From NCBI GenBank assembly GCA_034359265.1, contig CP136896.1, positions 66,909,501-66,973,500 on the forward strand: 64,000 nt of DNA, read 5' to 3'. How positions within the stretch are numbered: the stretch's first letter is position 1; each line of letters starts with the position of its first letter. Shown here in pieces: positions 46,259 to 56,398 of the stretch. A model generated the notes under the pieces. That model was not told where the DNA came from and did no database searches. It saw only the letters and a list, made by a program, of their open reading frames with translations. The position numbers and the translations under genes are program-made. This DNA is from Canna indica (taxonomy: Eukaryota; Streptophyta; Magnoliopsida; Zingiberales; Cannaceae).

Positions 46259-47746
46259 ATATAAATAACATAAATCCCGAATGGAATAGGACAATCTCAC
46301 ATAAAGGCATTAACAAAAGAAATTGTCATTGATTGACAGAATTATGTCGGCTGATCGAAGTTGGATGTACCGACGTCTTGATCGTGGAGCTTTAACGAAT
46401 GAGTTTCGATTAGACGTAACGTACTTCCTAAATTTCGCCTATTCGAATCGGAATTTCATTGGCATCAGTGATCAAATTCGATGTCCGTCCCGCATTTATT
46501 TGAATGAACGATTTTTTGATCGGGAGACTGTCACTCTGCATCTATATAGCAAAGGATTTGCACCAAGATATTTTCTATGGACTTGTCACGGGAAGTCACG
46601 TGAAGTCGGGACGTCGAGTAATCCTGTTGTTCAGACATATAGTGAATCTTCCTCTGTTGGTGCTTCTTCATCTAGTCAATCTAATCCCTATAGAACTATG
46701 ATACTTGATAGTCTTGGGGGTCAATTCCACCTGAATGATAATGTTGATTGGAATCGTGATTTCCCTACTTGGATTCAGACTTACAGCAAAGATCACAGAG
46801 CTGAAATAGATGAAAGAATATTTGAGTTTGTCAGTGGACCGTCGCGACTAGTGTCGTGCTATAGCGGATATTTTGTTAATGGGTACAAATTTCACACGGT
46901 GGAATATGCCTTTACAAAGAAGACGATGAATGTCGGGGTCTACGTGAAAGGGACAAGCTATGTTGAATGTGAAATGGAGTTTTATGGACCGGTGGAAGAA
47001 GTGATAGAGTTGCACTATTTCAGCTTGAAATCAGTGATCCTATTTAGATGTCATTGGTTCGATACAACAGAACGGGGCATGAAAGTTCATCCAAAATACA
47101 AACTTGTTGAGGTTAATCACTACTAGAAAAATGTAGCAACGGCTGATGCCGTTGCTGAAGAGCATCAGCAACGGCCGAGCCTTTGCAATAGAGCCGTGAC
47201 AGAAAGTCGCGTTGCTAATAACTTAGCAACGGCTCAGCAACGGCCGCTCGGGCCGTTGCTAAAAATATTATCAGCAACGGTTTTGCCACGGACTCGGAGC
47301 CGTTGCTGATAACATTAATAGCAACGGCCGCTGAGTCCGTAGCAACACCGTTAGTAAAAGCCCGTCGCTAAGCCGTTGCTGTAGGTCATCAGCAACGGCT
47401 TTCGATACACTTGTAGCAACGGCTTTCCCACGGACGGCCGTGGGAAAGCCGTTGCTGATGATGTGAACCTGGTAACGAAAAAATTTAAAATTTAAAATTT
47501 CCATTGATACATTGATACATTATCTGATACATAACTCACACACCCATACACTCATACACTCATTCATTCACACATCACAAACACACCAAGATATACATCA
47601 AAACAATTATATTTATATTGATAATTATCCACGATAGTATAAAAATAATTCAAATGCAAAATTGAAGTATCAACATCTCAGTAACATAGTCAATATAAAT
47701 TAAAGAAGTTCAATATCTCAGTAACAAAGTCAATATAAACAAAATC

Positions 47747-49283
47747 TCACGATAACGATGGAGGATGGCCTGGATCATATGGCGGGGTCTGGAGTGCTTG
47801 AGTGTACACCGGCGTGGACTGACTCGAGGATGATGGATTAGATGATGCCGAAGAGATGCCTGCTTCGGGATGACCTGACATGTTGCGTAGCATAGCTTGT
47901 ATATCCGCCATCATCTGACTCTGGCGCTCCATTATCTCAGTCTGACGCGCGACCGTGTCCTCTAGAGTCCTTATCCTGCTACTATGATCATAACTGGATC
48001 TAGAGGTGGACGGCCGCTCACCAGCGACCGGAGGGGTCGGTGCCCCAAGTGGCCCTAGTACGGCTCGCGCATGACCACTATCTGCGAAGTCATATACACA
48101 GCCATGGTGCCAGCCACCTGCTGCCTCGACCCACGATGCTGCGTCAAAGTCCTCGGGGGTACCCCCGCGCTGCACCACCGTCTGTAGGTCTCCTACTCGA
48201 GTTTGATTTTTTGTTTAATATTTATCATAAAACATAAATTATAAATATATAATGAATAATTTAAACAAATATATAATTACCATAATGTATGCAGCGCGGT
48301 TGTGGATGTACTCCCCCATCCCATGTGTTCGACGGTGAGTCCGCTCAAACACCGCCATCGGGGAGGGTCGCTGGACAGTCCCGTCATCCGACACCGTCGT
48401 CTACATTAACAAAACAAATACATTAATTAGTACACATAGTAACAAATAAAATATATAATTAAAAGATATACTTACCATACGGTTCGCGTGCACTGCAAAT
48501 GCAACAGAGCTGCCGGTGTGACGCGCTGCTCCCCCCGACATGCGATTTCTAGCCGCATTCCGAGAAACCTCCTGCCATCGATCCGTCGACCATATTCCCA
48601 CAAGCTGGTCCCATATATCCGGAGTAATCCAACCGGGGCCGTATCCCCGAGTCTCCGCGATGTTAGTGGTCCCAGCTCGGGCCATCGCCTGGGACCGAGC
48701 CTGCCCCAGCTGCCCGTTGTACCTTGCCCGGGAAATAGCCTCCCAGGCAGCGTAAATGAAGGGCCTCTGGTCCTCAGCCCATGTATAGCGAGCCTGCAAA
48801 ATAATAATATCAGTACCAATATTAATATATCATCATGCATGTAAAAATAATAATAATACGTGCCTCAAACTCGCGCCATAACATGTCGACGTGCTCGCTA
48901 GGCACGTGAGACCACGTAGGCCATGCCCCGTGCATGTATCGTCGAATAGTAGAAGAAATGCTCCTCGGCACTTCTTCTTGCTCGAACCTGCACAACAAAA
49001 ATAAATTTTAATATTATATTATGATATAATGAATTTGTAATGATTCATAATTCATGATATATTACCGCTCCCCAATAACGCTAATCAATCTACGTGACTC
49101 TGTGACTGGTGGAGGCTGCCACCTGTTCGGCCCGCGTGGCCGCCTGCGTCTGGATGTACTAGCCTCGGCAGTATCATCCTCATGAGGATCAGCAACAGGA
49201 GGATCAGCAGCATGAGTAAGTGTTGGAGTCTCACCAATCGGAGACTCCGAAGCTCTCCTGCGTCGATAACCACGACCAGACAT
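47747..49283 (-). CDS. tnpA-like CACTA helper protein (plant transposase, Ptta/En/Spm type), intact frame
   Basis: Five exons on the minus strand: 49283-49066, 48987-48864, 48793-48476, 48400-48281, 48181-47747. They join without any stop to 404 aa. The N-terminus MSGRGYRRRRASESP is basic, followed by TSRRRRPRGPNRWQPPP (DNA-binding or nuclear signal, inferred). The middle includes DMLWREFEARYTW, YGPGWITPDIWDQLVGIW and RNRMSGGAARHTGSS, and exon 4 TTVSDDGTVQRPSPMAVFERTHR. Exon 5 has VQRGGTPEDFDAASWVEAAGGWHHGCVYDFADSGHA and a polar helical tail (TLEDTVARQTEIMERQSQMM), likely a coiled coil. This is the Transposase_24-type plan. Family role: binds subterminal repeats and helps the TNPD transposase. 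Intron 2 would use a GC donor (48863). The gene follows the TNPD tail on the same strand, as in other CACTA elements. Confidence 0.8.
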
Positions 49284-49358
49284 ATCTGTCGAACAGACAT
49301 ATAATCAGATTATTGTATAAATAGTAGAGATATATTTAATAAAATATATACTTTACAA

Positions 49359-49625
49359 TTATTCCTCATCATCTGAATAATAGTCTTCGAATTCTTCCTC
49401 TTCTTCCTCTTCTTCATCTTCTTCATCTTCTTCATCTCCAGCTTCCTCAATTTCATGATCGTCATCATCAGCATATTCAACTTCTAATTGAATTGACGTT
49501 GTGTCTGCATCCTCGAGTATTGGAATAATACGATCCACAGCAGGAGGATCATCTTCTTGATAGAAACCATGTGTCATATCAGGTATCAGCTCAGTTTCTC
49601 CTACTATCGGATCAATTTTTCTTCT
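49359..49625 (-). pseudogene. TNPD acidic C-terminal tail remnant of CACTA B2
   Basis: Minus-strand frame GFYQEDDPPAVDRIIPILEDADTTSIQLEVEYADDDDHEIEEAGDEEDEEDEE... ending FEDYYSDDEE and stop. It is equivalent to the tails at 50704-50921 (B1) and 54315-54533 (B3). The Glu/Asp run differs in length among copies. Upstream of about 49625 the sequence jumps to leader DNA, marking the internal deletion. Confidence 0.82.
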
Positions 49626-50997
49626 ACAATCCCCGAACGGATCTAAGGTTTTGCTAAATCATATCCGACCCGTCGATGCGTACGTGAAACATATGAACTC
49701 GTCGGATCGATGATTATTTTCTAAATGTTTCGAGACAGTTCGAGTCCATATTGGACGATTCCGGCGCGCGTCCGAAGTGGACGATTCCGGCGCGCGCCCG
49801 AATTGGATAATTCCGAAATTAATCTAAACCCTAAAAATTATTCTAACAAATTAAACAATTAATCTAAATAATTAATTAACAATTAATTAACAATTAAAAA
49901 ACAATAAAAAAATATTATTAAACTACAAATTCCGGCGCCGGAGTTTGGTGGACTCCGGCGCCGGCGTACAGTGGCCGGACACACTGTTCGGCCAATGTAC
50001 AAGGTCCGGCGGCTGCCATCGGCCGACCGCCGCTGGCCGAAACCCTATTTTTAGGGTTTCGATCGGATTTTCTACCGACCGCAACAGGAAGAGACGGCCG
50101 GCCGGAGGGCACATACCTGACAGTGTCGGCAGCAGCGGGAGGCATCGTCGGCGTCGGCGAGAGGCAGGAGAGGAGCGGCGGCGGCAGCAGCGGGAGGAAG
50201 AAGGGGGGCAGGCGCGATCTGCGACCTATATAAACTTATCAGCAACGGCTCACTCGCCCGTTAGAAAGCCGTTGCTGATAAGTTATCATCAGCAACGGCT
50301 CACTTATCAGTTAGCAAGCCGTTGCTAATAAGTTATCATCCGCAACGGCTCACTTGTCCGTTAGAAAGCCGTTGCTGATAATTAACATCATCAGCAATGG
50401 CTCGCGTGTCCGTTAGAAAGCCGTTGCAGATACAACATATTTGCAACGGCTCGAGCGGCCGTAAGAATGCCGTTGCAAATAGCAACGGCTTGAGCGGCCG
50501 TTGCTGATAGCCGTTGCTGAAGACCAAGTTTCTAGTAGTGAATTACAAACGTAAATTAGCAGCAAATGAGCCTTTTATATTGGCACCACAAGCCGAACAA
50601 GTATATTACGCGAAGTATCCGGCTCGAAATAGAGATAGAGCAGATTGGCGTGTAGTCTGTAAGACTAAAGGTAGAGGAAAAATTGATCCGATAGCAGGAG
50701 AAAATGAGCTGATACCTGATATGACAGACGATTTCTATCAAGAAGATGATCCTCCTGCTGTAGATCGTATTATTCCAATACTCGAGGATGCAAACACAAC
50801 ATCAATTCAATTAGAAGTTGAATATGCTGATGATAACGATCATGAAATTGAGGAAGCTGGAGATGAAGAAGACGAAGAAGAGGAAGAATTCGAAGACTAT
50901 TATTCAGATGATGAGGAATAATTGTAAAGTATATATTTTATTAAATATATCTCTACTATTTATACAATAATCTGATTATATGTCTATTCGACAGATA

Positions 50998-51357
50998 TGT
51001 CTGGTCGTGACATCCAGACGCAGGCGGCCACGCGGGCCGAACAGGTGGCAGCCTCCACCAGCCACAGAGTCACGTAGATTTATTAGCATGATTGGGGAGC
51101 GGTAATATATCATGAATTATGGTAACTATATATTTATTTAAATTATTCATTAATGAATTTATAATGATTCATAATTCATGATATATTACCGCTCCCCAAT
51201 CACGCTAATAAATCTACGTGACTCTGTGGCTGGTGGAGACTGCCACCTGTTCGTCCCGCGTGGCCGCTTATGTCTGGATGTACTAGCCTCGGCAGTATCA
51301 TCGGCATGAGGATCAGCAATAGGAGGATCAACAGCATGAGTAAGTGCTGGAGTCTCA
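50998..51357. repeat. Head-to-head inverted duplication of tnpA exon 1
   Basis: The plus-strand tnpA start ATGTCTGGTCGTG (50998) is joined after a small deletion to the exon-1 end, splice donor and intron start (to about 51120). The reverse complement of the same exon end is at about 51160-51290, continuing to 51357 with more of exon 1. The arms of about 110-120 bp are nearly identical (for example GATTGGGGAGCGGTAATATA and its complement) and are separated by about 60 bp. A transcript across it would fold into a long hairpin. It also marks the right edge of element B1. Confidence 0.8.
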
Positions 51358-51563
51358 CTTCAAGGAAGATGTAGCAGTATTGACAAATTGGCAGCGAGTC
51401 CATCGACCTCCTCGGCTTCGCCACCATCTCCCACAACTGTCGGTTGCCAACGCCACTGCCACAGTGGCCAAGCTGGAGTCACTGTAAAAGACCACAACTG
51501 ACGCCGACGTCAAGAAATCAATGGAGCGCTGCTTGATTATGTACAACGGCTTTCTCTCGTAGC

Positions 51564-52157
51564 TAGGGTTGGTAATTTCTGACACGACATGATAATCTGA
51601 CACGACACGACACAGAGTTATGCAGGTTTGGGTTTGACTACACGTGTGTTTTGATTAAACGGGTTCGACCCGGATTAACACGATTAAATAATCGTGCTAA
51701 TCCAGATTGAACCCGTGTAACCCGTATAAACATAATTAAACTCATTTAACTAAACGTGTTTAATCATGTTACTGAGCCTATTTAATCAATTTACCTGTTT
51801 ATAAGGATATATATATAATAAAAAATAAAAATTATGGATGTTGGGTATGTCTTGTTATTAATAGTCTTTCTACTGTGTTTAATTTTTAATTTCAGTAGCT
51901 TTCATTTTGTTCATTATTGAAATTGTGTTTATCGTGTTGTATCATGTAGGTGTACACATGTACACGTTTAGACACATTTACTTAAACAAGTTAAGTGTGT
52001 CATGTCGTGTCAACCCGGGAATAAAAGGGTCGGGTTCGGATTTGCATATTCGGACACGTTTAATAAACGTGTCAGATTCGAGTTTAGCCTTTTGCAACAT
52101 GAGACATATTTAGACACGACACGTTTAAACACGACACGACACAGATTGGCACCCATA
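51564..52157. mobile_element. hAT-like MITE with perfect 8-bp target duplication
   Basis: Begins TAGGGTTGGTAATTTCTGAC and ends GATTGGCACCCATA, with duplication CTCGTAGC at 51556-51563 and 52158-52165. ACACGACACGACAC and CGTGTTTAA motifs are in opposite orientations at the two ends, around an AT-rich centre. Non-coding. It interrupts the PMEI-like fragment. Confidence 0.92.
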
Positions 52158-52766
52158 CTCGTAGCTGTCATTCGTAGTTTTCGGCGTCGAAACACTACAA
52201 CTTGGCCGTCGTCATTTACAATTCTGCCGAAATAAGATTGGTTTCCTGTAGGGACGGGTTTGAAGTTGACGGCGAGAACGCCACTACTAGAAAAATGGGC
52301 ATCAGCAACGGCTGATGCCGTTGCTGAGCCGTTGCTGATAACATTAATAGCAACGGCCGATGAGCCCGTAGCAACGCAGTTAGTAAAAGCCCGTTACTAA
52401 GCCGTTGCTGTAGGTCATCAGCAACAGCTTTCGATAAACTTTTAGCAACGGCTTTCCCACGGATGGCCGTGGGAAAGCCGTTGCTGATGATGTGAACCTG
52501 GTAACGAAAAAATTTAAAATTTAAAATTTTCATTGATACATTGATACATTATCTGATACATAACTCACACACCCATACACTCATATACACATTCATTCAC
52601 ACATCACAAATACACCAAGATATACATCAAAATAATTATATTTATATTGATAATTATCCACAATAGTATAAAAACTATTCAAATGCAAAATTGAAGTATC
52701 AATATCCAAACAAAATAAATTAAACAAGTATAATATCTCAGTAACAAAGTCAATACAAAAAAAATT

Positions 52767-54239
52767 TCACGATGACGATGGAGGATGGCCTGGATCATTT
52801 GGCGAGGTCTGGAGTGCTTGAGTGTCCACCGGCGTGGATTGACTCGAGGACGATGGATGAGATGATGCCGAAGAGATGCCTGCTTCGGGATGACCTGACA
52901 TGTTGCGTAGCATAACATGCATCTCCTCCATCACCTGACTCTTGCGCTCCATCATCTGACTCTGACGCACGACCGTCTCCTCTAGAGTCCTTATTATGCT
53001 ACTATGATCATAACTGGATCTGAAGGTGGACGGCCGCTCACCAGCGACCGGAGGGGTCGGTGCCCCAAGTGGCCCTAGTACGGCTCGCGCATGACCACTA
53101 TCTGCAAAGCCATATACGCGGCCATGGTCCCAGCCACCTGCGGCCTCGACCCACGTTGCTGCGTCAAAGTCCTCGGGGGTGCCCCCGCGCTACACCACCG
53201 TCTAGCTGTAGGTCTCCGACTCGAGTTTGATTTTTTGTTTAATATTTATCATAAAATTTAAATTATAAATATATAATGAATAATTTAAACAAATATATAG
53301 TTACCATAATGTATGCAGCGCGGTTGTGGATGTACTCCCCCGTCCCATGTGCTCGACGGTGAGTCTGCTCAAACACCGCCATCGGGGAGGGTCGCTGGAC
53401 AGTCCCATCATCCGACACCGTCGTCTACATTTACAAAACAAATACATTAATTAGTACACATAGTAACAAATAAAATATATAATTAAAACGTATACTTACC
53501 ATACGGTTCGCGTGCACTACAAATGCAATAGAGCCGCCGGTGTGACACACTGCTCCCCACGACATGCGATTTCTAGTTGCATTCCTAGAAACCTCCTGCA
53601 ATTGATCCGTCGATCATATTCCCACGAGCTGGTCCCATATATCCGGAGTAATCTAATCGGAGTCGTATCCCCGAGTCTTCGCGATGTTAGTAGTCTCAGC
53701 TCGTGCCATCGCCTGGCCGGGATCGGGCCTGCCCCAGCTGCCCATGTATAGCGAGTCTGGAGAATAATAATATCGATACCAATATTAATCATCATGCATG
53801 TAAAAAAAATAATACGTGCCTCAAACTCGCGCCATAACATGTCGACGTGCTCGCTAGGCACATGAGACCACGTAGGCCATGCCCCGTGCATGTATCGACG
53901 AATAGTAGAAGAAATGCTCCTCGGCACTTCTTCTTGCTCGAACCTGCACAACAAAAATAAATTTTAATATTATATTATGATATAATGAATTTGTAATGAT
54001 TCATAATTCATGATATATTACCGCTCCCCAATCAGGCTAATAAGTCTACGTGACTCTGTGGCTGGTGGAGGCTGCCACATATTCGGCCCGCGTGGCCGCC
54101 TGCGTCTGGATGTACTAGCCTCGGCAGTATCATCGGCATGAGGATCAGCAACAGGAGGATCAGCAGCATGAGTAAGTGTAGGAGTCTCACCGATCGGAGA
54201 CTCCGAAGCTCTCCTGCGACGATAACCACGACCAGACAT
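52767..54239 (-). pseudogene. tnpA-like gene of CACTA B3, damaged
   Basis: Same five-exon plan as the intact copy at 47747-49283. Exon 1 (54239 to about 54022) reads MSGRGYRRRRASESPIGETP. Exon 2 holds FEQEEVPRSISSTIRRYMHGAWPTWSHVPSEHVDMLWREFEA. Exon 3 has lost about 70 bp after RYTWA and carries an altered Trp/stop pattern. Exon 5 ends at 52767 with a stop and includes RQSQMMERKSQVMEEMHVMLRNM. The exon 3 deletion and later substitutions should abolish the normal product. Confidence 0.78.
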
Positions 54240-54314
54240 ATTTGTCGAATAGACATATAATCAGATTATTGTATAAATAGTAGAGATATATTTAATAAAA
54301 TATATACTTTACAA

Positions 54315-55754
54315 TTATTCCTCATCATCTGAATAATAGTCTTCGAATTCTTCCTCTTCTTCCTCTTCTTCCTCTTCTTCATCTTCTTCATCTCCAGCTT
54401 CCTCAATTTCATGATCGTCATCATCAGCATATTCAACTTCTAATTGAATTGACGTTGTGTCTGCATCCTCGAGTATTGGAATAATACGATCTACAGCAGG
54501 AGGATCATTTTTTTGATAGAAACCATCTGTCATATCAGGTATCAGCTCATTTTCTCCAACTATCGGTTCAATTTTTCATCTACCTTTTGTCTTACAAACT
54601 ACACGCCAATCTGCTCTATCTTTATTTCGAGCCGGATACTTTGCGTAATATACTTGTTCGGCTTGTGATGCCAATATAAAAGGCTCATTTGCTGCCAATT
54701 TAGATTTGTAATTAACATCAACAAGTTTGTATTTTGGATGAACTTTCATGCCCCTTTATGTTGTATCGAACCAATGACATCTAAATAGAAAAACTAATTT
54801 CAAGCCGAAGTAGTGCAACTCTATCACTTCTTCCACCAGTCCATAAAAATCAATATCACATTCAACATATATAGGTTGTCCCTTTCACACAGACCCCAGA
54901 ATTCATCGTCTTCTTTGTAAATGCATATTCAACCGTGTGAAAATTATACCCATTAACAAAATATCCGCTATAGCACGACACAAGTCGCGATGGTCCACTA
55001 ACAAACTCAAATATTCTTTCATCTATTTCAGCTCTATGATCTTTGCTGTAAGTCTGAATCCAAGTAGGGAAATCACGATTCCGTAATCTCTCCAATTCTT
55101 CATCGTTGTGAATAGAGTATTTTTGCACCATCTCAATGTCAAATATTTCAATGAATTGTTCAATCTCTGGACAATTGAGTAATACATACAAGTGTGCCAA
55201 ATGATACTCTTCCTCGCTTAAGTGTCGAGATGGACGAGAACCAAAAGCACGACCAGAGTGATAAAATATATTTAAATGTCCATCTGAATATCGAACACCC
55301 CCGTCATTGTTACGTGGAAGACGATCAAATCTTGTCTGTACTGTCGATTCAAAGTAAAATGAGCAGAATATTGAAATTTCTTGGATGATATACGATTCAC
55401 TAGATGAAGAAGCACCAGCAGAGGAAGATTCACCATATGTCTGAATGACAGGATTACTCGACGTCCCATGACAGGATTACTCGACGTCCCGACTTCACGT
55501 GACTCCCCGTGACAAGTCCATAGAAAATATCTTGGTGCAAATCCTTTGCTATATAGATGCAGAGTGACAGTCTCTCGATCCAAAAATCGTCCATTCAAAC
55601 AAATGCGGCACGGATATCGGATTTGATCACCGATGCTAACGAAATTCCGATTCGAATAGGCAAAATTTAGGAAGTACGTTACGCCTAATCGAAACTCATT
55701 CGTTAAAGCTCTACGATCAAGGCGTCGGTACATCCAACTTCGATCAGCCGACAT
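54315..55754 (-). pseudogene. TNPD transposase pseudogene of CACTA B3
   Basis: ATG at 55754. N-terminal transposase-associated domain: MSADRSWMYRRLDRRALTNE to YFLWTCHGE. A small local duplication (TCCCATGACAGGATTACTCGACG repeated near 55445-55492 on the plus strand) shifts the frame. Then comes the end of a DUF4218-like region (FESTVQTRFDRLPRNNDGGVRYSD, HLAHLYVLLNCPEIEQF). Then DUF4216 (FVSGPSRLVSCYSGYFVNGYNFHT, broken near 54870; YYAKYPARNKDRADWRVVCKTKG) and an acidic tail ending at 54315. The Transposase_21 catalytic region is deleted. In a full element TNPD cuts and joins DNA at the CACTA ends. Confidence 0.85.
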
Positions 55755-55855
55755 GATTCTGTCAATCAATGACAATTTCTTTGGTTAATGTCTTTAAGTG
55801 AGATTGTCCTATTCCATTCGGGATTTATATTATTTATATTACACTAAGTACTTAT

Positions 55856-55988
55856 TTTAACCGCTAACTTCATTCTAAATTTCGGCAGAATCTCCCTACA
55901 GTTCTCCGAATACGCATATCATCTGGGCGCGTATCGGAGAACAAGAGAGATGTTGCCGAAATTTAGAATAATTAGTTAACAGTTAAAA
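55856..55988 (-). ncRNA. Second copy of the CACTA long hairpin
   Basis: Inverted repeat equivalent to 46109-46258, on the minus strand relative to it, ending about 100 bp before the TNPD ATG at 55754. It differs from the B1 copy by about four substitutions, each adding a mismatch to the stem rather than compensating. Confidence 0.45.
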
Positions 55989-56215
55989 GAAAAATGTAAG
56001 TGCAGTACAAATAACTATATTCCCAAATTGTCCAATCAGGGACAATTCAAGAATTGTACGTCGTATAAAAGATCATCTACTTCTTTTACACGAACATACA
56101 ATCCCCGAGCGGATCTAAGGTTTAATTTACTAAATCATATCCGACTCGTCGATGCGTACGTGAAACATATCAACTCGTCGGATGGATGATTATTTTCTAA
56201 ATGTTTCGAGACAGT

Positions 56216-56398
56216 TCGAGTCCATTTTGGACATTTCCGACACGAGTCCAAATTAGACGATTTCGGCAAGAGTCCGAAGTGGACGATTCCGGCGCGCGTC
56301 CGAAGTGGACGATTCCGGCGCGCGTCCGAAGTGGACAATTCCGGCGCACGTCCGAAGTGGACGATTCCAGCACAATGCCGAAGTGGACAATTCCGAAA
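56216..56398 (-). repeat. 26-bp tandem repeats in the CACTA B3 leader
   Basis: About six units of GTCCGAAGTGGACGATTCCG plus GCGCGC with minor changes, head to tail. Equivalent to 45733-45895 in B1. Confidence 0.82.

Larger units (their letters stand above)
47118..50540 (-). mobile_element. CACTA element B2 inserted in the TNPD frame of B1
   Basis: The left end is CACTACTAGAAAAATGTAGC and the right end is AAGTTTCTAGTAGTG, with target duplication AAT (47115-47117 and 50541-50543). Gene orientation is minus: the TNPD-side end is at 50540. Subterminal AGCAACGGC arrays lie at both ends. Nearly all of the TNPD gene is deleted; only its acidic C-terminal tail remains (to 49359), joined near 49625 to leader sequence. 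The tnpA-like gene is intact. It is a typical internally deleted, non-autonomous derivative that still encodes the DNA-binding helper protein. Confidence 0.94.
46344..50921 (+). pseudogene. Internally deleted TNPD-derived frame of CACTA B1, split by CACTA B2
   Basis: The first part, 46344-47117, begins MSADRSWMYRRLDRGALTNE and holds the N-terminal transposase-associated domain (IRCPSRIYLNERFFDRETVTLHLYSKGF...WTCHG). After about residue 90 it jumps to the DUF4216-type C-terminal region (FVSGPSRLVSCYSGYFVNGYKFHT, CHWFDTTERGMKVHPKYKLVEVN). The second part, 50544-50921, continues in frame with YKRKLAANEPFILAPQAEQVYYAKYP...DRADWRVVCKTKGRG and an acidic Glu/Asp tail. Removing B2 and one AAT duplication gives an open frame of 383 aa. 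The central catalytic Transposase_21 part and DUF4218 are gone, so it cannot cut DNA. Before B2 arrived it may have made a short fusion protein. B2 now terminates the first part at about 47126. Confidence 0.82.
44873..51357 (+). mobile_element. CACTA element B1, right terminus lost, interrupted by CACTA B2
   Basis: The left end CACTACTAGAAATTGAGTC at 44873 matches the TNPD-side ends of CACTA B2 and B3. Subterminal AGCAACGGC / GCCGTTGCTGAT motifs fill 44895-45125. Then follow a conserved GC-rich leader, a 19-bp repeat array, 26-bp repeats, a long hairpin, and a TNPD-derived frame that CACTA B2 splits at 47117/50541. After the frame, the tnpA gene begins at 50998 but is cut short and joined to an inverted copy of the same exon (to about 51357). 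No matching right end is present, so rearrangement removed it. Non-autonomous. Confidence 0.8.

Noticed and set aside
44873..50540. One single CACTA element from 44873 to 50540
   Set aside because: Both ends are the TNPD-side type and a complete element with its own AAT duplication occupies 47118-50540, so the outer element continues past it.
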